Assembly: GCF_905220565.1 (NCBI RefSeq)
Contig: NC_059409.1
Location: forward strand, 3,293,501-3,357,500
Direction of reading: 5' to 3'
Source: Melitaea cinxia
Taxonomy: Eukaryota > Arthropoda > Insecta > Lepidoptera > Nymphalidae
DNA length: 64,000 bases
A model generated the notes under the pieces. It did not search any database. It was not told the DNA's origin and saw only the letters and a program-made list of their open reading frames with translations. The translations under genes and the position numbers were made by a program. Below are positions 22,803-36,034 of the stretch, in pieces (the first letter of the stretch is position 1; each line of letters starts with the position of its first letter).

Positions 22803-23175
22803 TTGAGGTAGGGCACAGCAGAATCAGACACAGAGTCAGAGAGAGACAGAGAATCGTACTAACATTATTTTTTAAGTTATTAAATGTTACTAACACTTGT
22901 ATGGATTTAAATCTGAAATAAATAAATAAATATTATTATTATTACAGCAGGATATATCCTGCTCAAAATCTAGAGCAGCCCGACTCAGGAAGTACCTTGA
23001 CATTACAATAAACACAGCTATTACTGCTTGCAAACAGTGTTTTCCACCGGTGATCAGAGCTCTTGAGGAGATTGGGAGTAGGGTCGGCAACGCGCTTGCG
23101 ATCCTTCTGGTGTTGCAGGCGTCCATAAGCTACGGTAATCGCTTACCATGAGACGATCCGCACACTTGTTTGGCA
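22803..23175 (-). repeat. family A repeat
   Basis: Minus-strand copy, from 'gaggtagggcacagcag' at the left to 'cttaccatgagacgatccgc' at the right, with an expanded AT/simple-repeat segment in the middle (22915-22945). Confidence 0.65.
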
Positions 23176-23599
23176 ACCTAGTTGTATAAAAAAATCCCAG
23201 CAAAAACATTTTCATGTAAAATGTTGCCAAGACGAGATCATATGGCTCGCACTGTCAAAAAGTTATCAGATCTCATATAGAGCCAAGCTTCTAACTCTAC
23301 ACGCCTTAACACTACAAGCTCTAACTTCACAAACCCTACACCTTAGTCAAAATATGTGGCTTGGCCGTTTCGTTACTACCGGCTGCCGATGTTGTATCTG
23401 TTATATATTGGTCATTTATATTAAAATAATAATAATTTAAAAAATAATTATAACTTATTGTGTAGTATTATTATTACCTATGCTCGAGTTCAGCTTTCTA
23501 AATATTTCTAAATATTTTTCTTTCAAACTTAGGAGAACAGTTAGGCTTTAATCCAAGAAGCTGCAAAGCAGGTAGGAGATTTTCTGTTGAAAGTATTAA
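23176..23599. other. no recognised feature
   Basis: Nothing recognisable. Confidence 0.35.
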
Positions 23600-23830
23600 T
23601 ACTGCCTAAGCAACTGTTTATGATAACAATCGATCGATACACAATGAGGAGGCTAAAAACAGCAGCATGGTTTATGACTGTTGTGCTGGTTCGATCCCTA
23701 CGCATGGCAAACATTTGTATTGGCACAGATGTTAGTCGTGGTCTGGATGTTTGTGCTTGAAGTAGTGATTGTTGTGTGCGTTTCCAGACGCCCTAAACAG
23801 GAGTTTATCTTAGTAGCGTCGATTGAATGT
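23600..23830 (+). repeat. tRNA-derived SINE, diverged
   Basis: Contains 'gttgtgctggttcgatccct', 'gcaaacatttgtattgg' and 'agtcgtggtctggatgtttg', matching 41121-41300 and 41512-41715. The 3' part ends near 'gattgaatg'. Confidence 0.55.
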
Positions 23831-24239
23831 TAGGCGATCATTTACAAAAAGGAAAAACTGTACCATTAATAGTATTGTATTTAAAGGTAAAACATCTAAA
23901 CAAACAAAAGATATAAAAAATAAAATATTGTTAATTCTATGTAACTATTTTTAAAACTCGCTATTAGTTTTATTATTTTTCTAATTATCTATATTTATCT
24001 AAATGATAATGTTATGTAGAATTGAATCATCTATATACTTAGCAATCTTGGCTTAAATTTTAAGGTCCCTTTGAATACAATTAGAATAATACACAATCAG
24101 TTCCAAATTATAATCGGTATTTTTTGCAGGAATTTAATTTACATAAAGTGTGAAATCAGCTTCAGTTTGTATCCAAAATACACCTTTAAGAATTAAGTGA
24201 CACCGAACTGGCAGAACGTTTCGAATGCTCGAGGGTTTA
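23831..24239. other. no recognised feature
   Basis: AT-rich intergenic sequence. Confidence 0.35.
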
Positions 24240-24345
24240 ATTAGCCCGAAGAAGATCTGGCGAGTTGAGATAAGCCGTGATTTTACGCTTGACTGTCAAA
24301 CGGACGTTTGCACTACCGTATTCTCTTGATAGCGTTGGATTAGAA
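24240..24345 (-). repeat. block shared with the 3' end of the receptor gene
   Basis: Matches 25832-25920 over about 75-90 bp. In minus orientation both contain 'cgctatc', 'aaacgtccgtttgac' and 'gcgtaaaatcacggcttatc'. At 25.87 kb the same block supplies the last codons and the stop of the insulin-receptor-like gene. Here it is either a decayed copy of that gene end or a dispersed repeat of which the gene has exonised another copy. Confidence 0.7.
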
Positions 24346-25387
24346 CAGACAGGGAATTCTTTTTTACTGTACAACGTTAATGAAATATCTGTATTGCCGT
24401 AATAATTTAATTTTGGTGCTGATCGAAATGAAATTGAAACTTAACGTTAATCTTATTGCTATTCAATTTTACTATAAAATCTATTGTGATACAGAATAAA
24501 ACAGTTGATGCTTTTTTTGTTTGTTTTTATTTTTAAAAAAATTATCGCTTTCCACTATTTCATATCGCTTCGATAGTTTGAAATATGACTCATTGTCTTT
24601 TTTGGAAAAAAAATTGCAGTCTCATTCACCATTCTGTTCGTGACAAATAAAAATATATAAATCTTGGAATTTTTCTCGAAGTACACAGGTTTCATTGATT
24701 TTGATTGGTGACGCATTCTCTCTCTATCGCTTCTGGTGATGTTTTCTTTACATTCTCTTTCTTTACATATTTTTAAGCATAACATATTTCTTAAAAGCGT
24801 CACCAAATTTTGTAGATTTTACCCGAATTTTATATTTCTACTTTTCACTCAACGAATTGTGTTCTATAAACTGGGCGATCTACGCGCAAATGGCTCTTCA
24901 TATACTTGTTTCTATGCACAATCTATATATAAAATTTAAATTAAAAAAAGTTTATATTCAATATTCAATAAAGATTTTAATTAAATAAAAAAAACTTTGT
25001 GTTAGTAATAATTAGTAACTTTTGGCATCATTTTTGTAAAAATAATTTTATTTCTCTTCTTTTTGGCATCCTTTTTGTAAATCTATTTTTTTTTCTCTTC
25101 TAGCTTGCTTTACTTCAGATAAAAATATTTTTTTATTATCACTTATCAAACCCAGCACGCAGAAGTATAGTTATTTAATAATAATCGATTATCATCTTAA
25201 TACAAGTTGTAATTACTCTACTTTTTAAGCTTCCATAGTTACTAAAACTATCATTTATATATTCATGTTTAGATGTGCCCTCGTTACGGTAGCGCTTGCA
25301 ATAATACCGAAATACTGGGAACTATAAATTGTTAATAACAAACATGGAAAATATCCCGTTATATAGAAATCATATCATTATTGCATT
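24346..25387. other. no recognised feature
   Basis: AT-rich. 'ttttggcatc' plus 'tttttgtaaa' is repeated about 50 bp apart at 25020-25085. No gene recognised. Confidence 0.35.
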
Positions 25388-25797
25388 TTTAGGGTTCCGT
25401 ACCTCCAAAAGAAGAAACGGAACCCTCATAGGATTTGTTGTTCGTCTGTCTGTCAAGACCCTTTTTCTCTGGAACACGTGGAGGTATCAAGCTGCAATTC
25501 ATATCAAATACTCAAGTTTCCAAAAATCAAAATAAAACATATTTCTAAGCCAACGCAATTAAAAAATACAGCCGTATATGCTGCAAATTTTCGAAACTCG
25601 CAAGGGAATCAAAACCTACAGGGTATTTCCTGTGAATCTTGAGATTTAAGTAACGTCTGAGAAGAACGTCTTATAGCACAGATAAAGGAAAAATTGCGAA
25701 AAGCATAAAATTTTAGTTACATCATATATATTTTTAATAATTTTGTTTGTGCGGAAACCTCGATGCGTGAGTCCGACTCGCACTTGGCCGGTTTTAT
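25388..25797 (+). repeat. interspersed repeat family F (GGGTTCCGTACCTC type)
   Basis: Begins 'agggttccgtacctccaaaa', followed by 'gtctgtctgtcaag', and ends with 'gagtccgactcgcacttggc' and 'cggtttta'. I recognise this as a widespread lepidopteran repeat. It lies just downstream of the receptor stop codon and may contribute to its 3' UTR. A fragment of the same family is at 57733-57850. Confidence 0.7.
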
Positions 25798-25872
25798 AAA
25801 CAATAATTGTACTTCTAAAATAGCCCCAAATATCTGGCGAGTTGTGATAAGCCGTGATTTTACGCTTAACCG

Positions 25873-28800
25873 TCAAACGGACGTTTCCTCTATTTCCGAT
25901 AGATTCCCGAGATAGCGTCTAATATCATGTACAGGTACAAAGTCTGATAACATTGTAGCCGGTGGATCGCTTTCTTGGCGATAGGTAGCAGTGATGTCAA
26001 ATAGCGGTATACGGTCACTACTTCTTCTTCTCATACTCCAACGCCATCCGATAACCCACGAGAAGACAGTTATGAACAAACCGAAAATTACTCCACTCCA
26101 CCACCAATCTGATTCATATTGAATTTCAGTTTTATACCAATCATTACACGCGTACGTATGAGCTAACGTTGTGGTACAAATCCTGACTAAATACTTACTG
26201 GCCTTGTTTGATTCGATAGTTAAACTTGTGTTATTTCCAGAAACGCACCATCTTTGTGGTACCAAATGGTACATGTCAGTCAACTTTACGTTATAAATTT
26301 CAATAGTATAAGCTAAAATTGGTCCGTTCGTTATTTTTGGTGGTTCCCATTTAACATAAATGAATCCAGAATTATAGATATTATAACTAACTATAGAAGC
26401 TATATCAGCATTTTCTGAGTACAATGTCCGAACTACTTCTTTTGCTGTTCGGCTACATGAGTATTTAGTACAAGCTCTTAAACGAAACTTGTAATCTCTA
26501 AATGGTGCTAGACCACCGACTTGGAAAGTATTTCTTTGACCATCTATATCTAATGATAAACTTTTTACTACACCGTTAATAGTATAATTATTTGTACGCT
26601 TCGAATCGTCGTCACAGTAGCCAATAGTTTCACATACATCAAAATAGTCCTCGACCATTGCACCTACGGGTACGGAAGACAGAATCCCACACATGCTTTC
26701 ACAGCCTCTTTCATAATTCATAGGTGGTCGCATAACTTTTGCGTGTCTTGCATTATCTATTTCGTACACATCATCATTAATAACGTTGCAGTAATCTCTT
26801 GTGATAATTTTATCCTCGTTAATATCTACCAAATTAATATCTAATTCGTAATGTGTTATATACGGTCGGAAGTCTATGTGATCAACCCATCTGACTACGA
26901 TGACATTGGACGAGGATGCTACAAGTTCCATTATGAAAGGTGGTTCAGGTTTACCTACATGAGTTTTAAATTTGACAATACTGCTACGTGCCAGATGACG
27001 TGACGATGGCTCGTATTTTTCTACACAAAGAGCATAAGTTGACGCGGGGCGAAGGGATGGCAATGGAACCGTGACATTTTCTTCAAAATCATCTGGAACA
27101 CTTATTGCAAACCACTCCGAATCACTACATGTTTCTGGCACAATTGAAGTATTCAATCCATAAGGTACCCTTACGTAGAGAACTGTATAATGCACACCTT
27201 TAGATAAACGGTACAAGGACGCAGCAGCAAATGTTTCATTTTTCACGTCAATATTTAGGTTTAAAGATGTTTCGTTACAACTCCCACTATAGCCGTTTAA
27301 CCCTTGCGGAATATCAAGCTCGTTTGGCGCTATCGGAAATCTCTGTGTCAACTTTTTAATTTGATGCATACAGAGCATTGGGTTTCTGTAAAATCTTAAA
27401 GTCCCGTCATCCACTTTTAAATTTTCAATAACACTTGGTAAAAATAAAGATTGCAGATTGGGCATATCATAAATAAGTAAACTATACATTCCATTATACA
27501 ATCTTTTGCCTTTGATTCTTTGCAGTGAAGATAGAAAATCAAGAGAAGTTATCGTTATAGAGCCATAAATTTTAATGTAATCAGATACTTCTATAATATT
27601 CTTTAGATAGTGTCTCATTTCGTCCACTGCATTTGGTAACGACCAAATGTGAATTGTCAAAGAACCATTGACGTAGACACATTTTTCAGCACGTTGTATT
27701 GTATCCAATGTTTGAATTGTAAGGTTTGTACATGTCTGAAAATAAAAATAAAAAATTATTTTGTTTTACGTGCTTATAACAAATGAAGCAAAAAGTTCTA
27801 TTGATGATATTAAAAATGATACTAAACACGTCATTACCAATGAATATTATCTAAACTTTTTTATTCGAATAAGTAATTAAATTCAATTTAATTGACCCCA
27901 TTAAAAGAACATTGGATGAAATAAGTAAAATCGCGATTTACTCTTCCGTCCGCATGAGCATCATGCCAATGGGGTTGATTGAAAATTCCAGTAAATGTGA
28001 TTTTTTTTGTAATAAATTTTGTATAGATAATAAATGGAGACAAGTATACTCAGTCATTAAAAATACTTTTTTTACTAAGATTATTTTTTTTCCTACCTTA
28101 AAACTATAGTGCCTCAAAAAACTTACCCATAGCTTTAAAGTAACTATTTAACTTAAAATTAAACTTACCTCATAACAATTAAGACAAGGAATACAAGTTA
28201 TATGTCCTAATTCACTGAATCGCATAAAGTTTTTCGGACATTCTGATACACACGTGTTATTCCATGCCCAACTTTTAAGGTATATGCATTCATCGTGGGT
28301 GATACAATGATTACTAGCAGACAGAACGAGCCTGAAAATTTAAAGAATAATATATAGAAAATAGTCCATTAAACCAATCAATCAATTAATAGAAAATAAT
28401 AAATGAATATAGATTTCACTCTCAACCGCTTCTAGGGAAATGAAATTTTGAGTGGAATGTTCGGAAGATCTACAATGAGATTATTTGACAACACGTTAAG
28501 AAATAACAATTGGCTGATATTTTCCTGGTTTTCTTTGCAATGTATCCTTACGCAGAAAAGTATGATTTATAAAAATAGATATTTATTTTAGAAACATGGG
28601 TAAACTTACGTATCATTTGGGCATTTCGATACACATTCGCCTTTGTATGTAAAGTCTTTACAAAGATGACAACTGCTAGGATTCGTGTTACGGCATCCGA
28701 GACATTCTCTGCTACAATTCCTGCTGTCTGGGCCTTCGAGAAAGATCTGACATTTCCTGAAATATAAGCACAGAATACAAAATTTTAAACTTTTACGATC

Positions 28801-31800
28801 ACTACGAATATTTTTGACTCTACGAGACTTAGCGCCAATATCATTTTGAAATTCCGGTATTTCGAGTAGCAGACGCCATGGTGACGGTTGACTAACTCGT
28901 GATATGGTCGTAAAAATATCGGGAATTTCAAAATGGTAATCGCGGTAGGTCACAGTAGTAACAATTTTAACAAAACATAGTTTCTTCACGGTTTGTGGTG
29001 AATAATAACAATATTAACTTATATTAAGGATTTAAACTCGACTGCACCGAAAAATCTCGCTTGTGTCATCTACATTCTACATACGGGTAACATGACGAAA
29101 TCGACTGTGCAATTTTGACTGGATGTGGAATGGATAATATTAATTCACATTGATTTCAATAAAATAGTAAAAAATATATATATTAAATTTATACGCAATA
29201 CATAGTGATGATCATTTTGTACATATACATAGGTACATAAATCCATACATAATTACAAACCCATCAACGAGTACATTTAACTTAATATAATCCAGGCAGA
29301 CGATGAAACGTTACTTCGTTAAGCAGATAAGTACATAATAATTACAAGTAAATGGGTAATTAGCATGTGGCAAACCACCTGAGTGTAATCATTAAATCAA
29401 TATTAATTAATGTATTCGATTGATTCTACGTATTACGGAATCAATTACAATACACTTCATGAAACATCTGGACTTACTTATTATTCCAACATCGATTAGT
29501 TTCAGGGTTGGCGGTACAAGTGCATGGGAAGTTGCAGTGAGAGTACTTGTCCGGTTTGCTTAAAACATGTCGAGCCCTTGGCGCAATGGCGTTCCAGTCG
29601 ATTGTATTCACGTAACAGGTAAGCGGACCACCCCCGATGACCACGCCTCCCCTGTCTATTTTGATCAAACTGTTTAAACTAATCTGAAACATAAACAATG
29701 AAAAAATGAACGCACTTCTAAAATTAAAATTATTCACATCAAAATTAAAATGGGTAAAGTTTAGTTTTTTCTATCGATAAATAAAAAATATAAATTATAT
29801 GCAGTTTATATCTAGAAGTAACATGTGTGAACAAGTGTGGGGCGTTTTTATAAGAGGAGTAAAAAGTAAATGGAAGGACTTAGTAGCCATAGATGTGGAT
29901 GCAGGTAAAACTAGAAGCTATGTACTGTTCTGTGACACAAGTTTATATTCTAACTAGCACATACCCGCGGCTTCGCTCGCATTGAATTTTCTATTTACTG
30001 TTAAAAATTATCCTATGTTACTTTTAATACCCCCAAGAATATGTGTAAAAGTTTCATGATGATCGGTTAAGTACTTTAGTCGCGTGAAAGCGTAACAAAC
30101 AAACCTACATTAACATATTTATAATATTAATATTAGGGATTATTATATAGCATGAATAGCGGTCCCAAAATCCGATTTTAATTTAACTTGTAAGAGTACT
30201 ATTATAATAAACTTTTACAAATATAAAAGGATTTTCTATGGACTATTATGCTACAATATAAAGCCTGGCTTTGAGCGTATTATTATTTAATTTTAGTTTC
30301 TTTGTTAATGTCTATTAAAAAAACTGTTATATTTTAAAAGAATAATTGGAAACTAAACCTTACCTCTCTTAAATTAAACATATCATACACGATTAAAGCG
30401 TAATTATACAAGAGTGTATTTCCACGAATCCTTGCTAGGTTTGGTAACAATGTGCTGAATGTTTCCAAACCAGTCACTCTGTACACAACCATATAGCCGG
30501 TTACCTAAAAATTAACACATTTTTAAGTCATAAAAATTAAGTAGAAGACTTTATATCTGTGGTAAAAAAAAGATATCGAAAAAATAAATAAATATCTTAT
30601 AACATAGACTCACGGTCGTCTGTTTTTGGTAACTTAATGCTTGCGTTACAGATAACAGGTGACTGTTAACTAACTAAATATTTTGTTATCTAGGTACATA
30701 GACTATACATATATAAATATTACATATATAAATACACACATTACACCCAAGACTCAAGCGGGATCTGAACATGTAACCCGCGGAACAAAAAGAAGGTTAG
30801 TGACCCTGTTGTAGTGACAAGCTGCCCCAACGGACTAGTCATAGTCTTCTTCTATATAAATAAAAATGAATGTTGCCAAGCGCATAAATAACACGTAACA
30901 CAAAAACAAACTCCCATAGCACGACAAACCCTATATAAATGTTTCTCAGTGACAATGCTATGACTGCAGCGACAACGCGTAGTCTTGTTACTCATAATCT
31001 AAAAGAAACTTGTAATGTAATAATCGACAATTCTGACATTTGGTAACTGGATTAAATTATGATTTTAACTTAATAACTTATTATAAAAACTACAACTGAT
31101 AAGAAGTCCACTGCTGGGTAAACGTCTAACTAATCCAAACTTGTAATCAAGAGTCTATTTCCTATGGTTATATTGTTTAAGGTTTGATGGACATATCTAC
31201 ATCATACATCTATATATAGGTACATAATTATAATATAGAATGAACTTAATACAAGATAGTACATAGTAGCGCAACAAAATCCTTTATTGACATATTCTGT
31301 ATATCTAAATTTTCAAAAAATTTAATTTAATTTATAATGTAAAACAAAATTAATTAATTTTATCATTCGATCAAAAGTATACTACTATCCGAATTCTGAG
31401 AATATTTTTGTAACGTAAAATTCAAAATATTTAGACACAATAATAATATTAGAGACAATTTATTATTCATAGAAATTGATAACCCTTTGATACCCTTTTG
31501 ATATTACTAATTGGAAACATTTCTAAGAAATTACCGCCTACAAATTACTACTTTGCATATAAAATTTTTGCTAACTTGTGTTATAATATTTGCTTTGATA
31601 TTATATAATTCGAGACTAAATTTTAAATTGTATTGAATACCACTTTTTTTAATATTTTTAAACTGAATATTATATTTATCGCAGAGCATAAGATTCTTAA
31701 GTAGGTATTACTTTATCACCCAAAAAATTACGAAGTTTTAGATTTTCTATTTTGAAGGGCTGTTGTGAATATGTGTGAGAATACATATATGGAGAGAGGG

Positions 31801-34222
31801 AATGACTAATATTTAAATTATAATTAAACGATATGTGGTCCGTACGTGTAATTTAACAATTAGCGCTTTAGATTGTAGCGCGCTTGCGATACTTCCGTTG
31901 TTGCAGTCGTCTATAAGCTACAACCGACCTAGTGTATAAAAAATGAAAATAATTAAGATGAGAAACAACTAACGTATAGGTATCGGCAGGGATATTGAGC
32001 ATTCGGTTTCAAAGGGATCACTACGCCTTTTGCAGCGCTCGCAAACAAAATTCTATAGTACTTATTGTATATCTACGTCTGTATCCATAAAGTGTTTTAG
32101 TAAAATTGAAGGTCAGTGCATAATATCCCTGCCAATAACTTCATTATAGTACATACCTCTTTTAATTTAGGAAATGATAGATTCTTAAAATCTTCAGGTT
32201 TTGATTTTTCAAGTGTTAAAATTTTAAGATCTCCAACAACAATAGTGCAGTTCTCCAATACCTTCAGCTTCTCCATGGTATTCAAGAACATGTTTATACA
32301 CAGCCCGTGGTACTCTGACGGATATCGACTGTTCGCATCATAAGACAGGACAGCTACTACGCCGTAAATTGTTAAGCTGTTAAATAAATAAATAAATAAA
32401 TATCATATAACGTACACACACGGTCGTCTGTTCGTCTGCTACAGGTAAAAGCCGGCTGTTATAACTATTTTTTGAATAATAACAAAATTAATGTAATTGT
32501 ATATGATTATTGAATATTGAGTTTAGAACGTTTATTCGCTTATTTTAGTTTGGTGAATTTAAAATAAAATAAATCATTTTAATATTTAGGTATGTCTTGC
32601 TCATAAATAAAGCCGCTCAACTGGAAGATTAAAAAAAGTTTTGTTTACTTATGTATGCACGTAAGAAGTTATACCTGACTGGCTATCTAACATAACGTTG
32701 CTAGCTTCTTATTCGTTGACCAGCTAACTAGCTAACTAGAATGTCGGATTTTTCTATGACGGTGTGCGCGCACATCGTAGAAGTATACTCTCAACATTTT
32801 TCCCTAACGCGCCAAAAAAAGTAAAACTTCAAAAAAAAGTTTGTTACTCTACCACTGACCCCCTGAACCAAGCTTTGCTCACCTTACTCACCACAGCAAT
32901 AAAAAAAAACTACTAAGGAAGTTTTGATTTTCTATAAGGTTGAGAAACATCCCTGTTCCGGCTGCTCCAGAATTTGAACAGGATACATCCTGCAATACCC
33001 TACCTCAAAAAAACCTCAATAATATAACTTTTATACAAATAGATATTAATCGCTGAAATGTGTCTACGCGCTAAACTTACGAATCTAGATACATATATTG
33101 GTCATATTATAGATACGCATAATATTTGTTTTAATCCTTTTTTGTAAATATATCATTCTCTCAATAACACTTATCTCTTGAATTATTAGAAACAAATATA
33201 ATACAATAACATACCAGCTGCAAGTTAATTAAAATAATCTTCGTTGCACCGGTGTTAGAACGATAACAAGCTAAATACCTACTAAAATATGTTGTAGACT
33301 TTTGCAATTTTAAAAGTATTATATTGGAATATTAATTGGGGTTTCCTTGAAATTTATCTTGAAATGATCTGCTTTTTTGGTATACTCGTAGTTATTACTT
33401 ATTAATTAACCGAATTCCAATCAAGGAAGTTGAATGTTACCTCAGAACTTTTGATTGGGTGGATCGATTTCGATTTTCATTTTAATCAAAAAATAGTGTG
33501 TCTCGAAAAATATTCCGTTTTTTAAATAATTTCAGCAATAAAAATAACCATTTCCCTCTCGTATATTAGGCGTAACGCTCTGCAAATCCCTGCACAGCTT
33601 TCTTACGGAAACTATTATCGTTACTTTTAAGTTGTATCAAAATATTTTAGATGCATTACGTGAAAAAGAATTCTGAGCGTTTTGTGATTCAAGCAATAAA
33701 TCATCGGTGAAAAAGAATTCTAGGTTTTTGGGTTCACGCAATTATTATTGGTTTGTAAAGGAACTAACTGAAACATTTTAAATACTTTTGTACCACTAAC
33801 TTTACTGTTAACTCAAGTTTTTTTTTTTTTTTATCTTAAAGTATCAATACACGCCCAAGCTGTAGGTAAATATGTTTACTGACTGTGACATTGCCAATAG
33901 GTTCTCATCAATTCTTCTCTATAGAATCTACGTTTCGAATCTAAGTACCTATCACAAATTCAAAAACTGTAAACATTTGTTGTGGTGCATTTTCATATCA
34001 CCTTTAGAGTTACAGTAAAGAAACAAAAGTACGTGCAAAATTCCAACGGAATTTAAATGAAATTATTAAATTATCGTTATAATTATCTGTTGCTATGGTA
34101 ACCGATTATCAAGCCTTTTCGGTCTATAACTTTTTAACCGACTTCCAAAAAAGGAGGAGGTTCTCAATTCGACTGTATTTTTTTAACCGACTTCCAAAAA
34201 AGGAGGAGGTTCTCAATTCGAC

Positions 34223-34263
<41 letters not shown>

Positions 34264-34811
34264 ATGTTACATCAGAACTTTTGACCGGGTAGACCGATTT
34301 CGACAAATTTTGTTTTAATCGAAAGGTGGTGTGTGCCAATTGGTCCCATTTAAATTTATTTGAGATCTAACAACTACTTTTCGAGTTATATGTAATAATG
34401 CGTTTTTACTTGACGCTTTTTTCGTCGACCTATGTTGTATTATACCGCATAACTTTCTACTGGATGTATCGATTTTGATAATTCTTTTTTTGTTGGAAAG
34501 GGGATATCCCTAGTTTGGTACCATGATAAGGAAACCAGGATCTGATGATGGGATCCCAGATAAATCGAGGGAAACTCTCGAAAATCCGCAATAACTTTTT
34601 ACTGGGTGAACCGATTTTGATAATTTTTAATTCAATCGAAAGCTGATGCTTATCATGTGGTCACATATAAATTTTATTGAGATCTGATAACTACTTTTTG
34701 AGTAATCTTTAATAACGCGTAGTTGCTTGACTATTTTTTCGTCGATCTACGTTGTATTACTTGTCGATGTAATTGAAGTCGGTTTTTTTTTCGTTTGCGA
34801 GCAAACACAAT

Positions 34812-34849
<38 letters not shown>

Positions 34850-35713
34850 ATGTTACATCAGAACTTTTGACCGGGTAGACCGATTTCGACAAATTTTGTT
34901 TTAATCGAAAGGTGGTGTGTGCCAATTGGTCCCATTTAAATTTATTTGAGATCTAACAACTACTTTTCGAGTTATATGTAATAATGCGTTTTTACTTGAC
35001 GCTTTTTTCGTCGACCTATGTTGTATTATACCGCATAACTTTCTACTGGATGTATCGATTTTGATAATTCTTTTTTTGTTGGAAAGGGGATATCCCTAGT
35101 TTGGTACCATGATAAGGAAACCAGGATCTGATGATGGGATCCCAGATAAATCGAGGGAAACTCTCGAAAATCCGCAATAACTTTTTACTGGGTGAACCGA
35201 TTTTGATAATTTTTAATTCAATCGAAAGCTGATGCTTATCATGTGGTCACATATAAATTTTATTGAGATCTGATAACTACTTTTTGAGTAATCTTTAATA
35301 ACGCGTAGTTGCTTGACTATTTTTTCGTCGATCTACGTTGTATTACTTGTCGATGTAATTGAAGTCGGTTTTTTTTTCGTTTGCGAGCAAACACAATTAG
35401 TTATAGTAAATAATAATCTTACAATATATTGATAAAAATGAATATTGCTAAGCGCATAACTCGAGAATGGCTCGACAAATTCAGCTAATTTATTTTTTTG
35501 TGTCCCTTAAAGCACACGGAAGGTTTTAATACTAAAAAAAAAAAAACTATTAACTTTTGACAGAACGAAGTCTGTCCAGGCAGCCAGTATCTAATATGTC
35601 TAATATATTTCATAAAGAAAAGAAAAGAAAGAGAACATGCAAATCAGTAATCGTTTTACACATTAAATAAATAATAAATTAAATAATTACCATATTAACG
35701 ACGCTTTCGCCAT
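25873..35713 (-). CDS. kinase-less insulin-receptor homologue (decoy insulin receptor type), transmembrane
   Basis: Seven exons (35713-35691, 32376-32157, 30504-30364, 29683-29478, 28756-28610, 28331-28169, 27735-25873) join in phase with GT-AG sites to give 920 residues. A signal peptide (about 1-22; hydrophobic LICLTIYGVVAVL) precedes the L1 domain (about 30-150, 'LYNYALIVYDMFNLRE'), a furin-like Cys-rich region (about 165-300, 'CSRECLGC'), L2 (about 310-425), three fibronectin III domains (about 450-840), a transmembrane helix (about 844-866) and a 54-residue tail. Insulin receptors continue into a tyrosine kinase; here the frame ends with a stop inside the last exon. I see no basic RXRR cleavage site. 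Kinase-less homologues in insects are proposed to bind insulin-like peptides without signalling and so restrain the pathway (family knowledge; this copy's role is inferred). Many N-X-S/T sites fit an extracellular location. Confidence 0.9.
29950..30150 (+). repeat. interspersed repeat family E (CCCGCGGCTTCG type)
   Basis: Starts 'acatacccgcggcttcgctc' and continues to 'gtgaaagcgtaacaaacaaa', ending in AT-rich sequence. Lies in intron 3 of the receptor gene. Related copies: 44065-44400, 51925-52130 and 56725-57060. Confidence 0.6.
30505..32156. other. receptor-gene intron 2, no extra gene
   Basis: AT-rich intron between exons 2 and 3. A family A fragment ('gcgcgcttgcgatacttc') lies at about 31860-31925. 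Confidence 0.5.
32650..32840 (+). repeat. interspersed repeat family G (ACGGTGTGCGCGCG type)
   Basis: Contains 'gcacgtaagaagttatac', 'cgttgaccagctaactagc' and 'gacggtgtgcgcgcacatcg', then 'aaagtaaaacttcaaaa'. The same order occurs at 43150-43312 (minus) and 51600-51790. Non-coding. A degenerate family A piece follows at about 32870-33005. Confidence 0.6.
34133..35400 (+). repeat. family B repeat: double head, two tandem bodies
   Basis: Heads at 34136 and 34185, then T tract plus body (34228-34812) and T tract plus body again (34814-35400), period 586 bp. The two bodies share private variants ('tatgtaataatgcg', 'gatgtatcgattttg', 'gtagttgcttgac'), so they arose by recent tandem duplication. 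Lies in intron 1 of the receptor gene. Confidence 0.85.
35430..35545 (+). repeat. family H repeat fragment
   Basis: 'aaaaatgaatattgctaagcg' type start and 'actcgagaatggctcgac' match the first part of 7843-8135. Confidence 0.45.
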
Positions 35714-35740
35714 GACACTTTCAGTTTCTTACTATCAAAT

Positions 35741-35748
35741 CTTTTATA
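35741..35748 (-). promoter_or_regulatory. possible TATA box of the receptor gene
   Basis: TATAAAAG on the minus strand begins 35 bases before the ATG at 35713. If used, the 5' UTR would be only a few bases long, so it could also be a chance match or one of several start sites. Confidence 0.3.
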
Positions 35749-36034
35749 CTTCTTCTGTTGGTGTGATCGTCGCTTTTTTAAAAGATGTCGAAAAATTCTT
35801 AAATACATAGACGTGCTTGGAATGCACATGACTTTATTCTGCATCCCATTTCACTTGTAGTGGTTTTATTTAAGGACGATTTATTATTTTAGCTTCTAAT
35901 AGATGCCTATGTACAGATGTTACTCGAGTTAATTTCTTGAAAATAAACTTGATAAAAGTGTTAGTTATGTAAGTTAAGTAACATTTGTGTTTTTTGTTGT
36001 CATAAAAATCGTTATATAGTAGATAGCGATGTCT

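Noticed and set aside
28770..28989. Upstream extension of the Cys-rich exon to an ATG at 28989
   Set aside because: A proper acceptor at 28757-28758 joins in phase to the previous exon; the extension is intron sequence.
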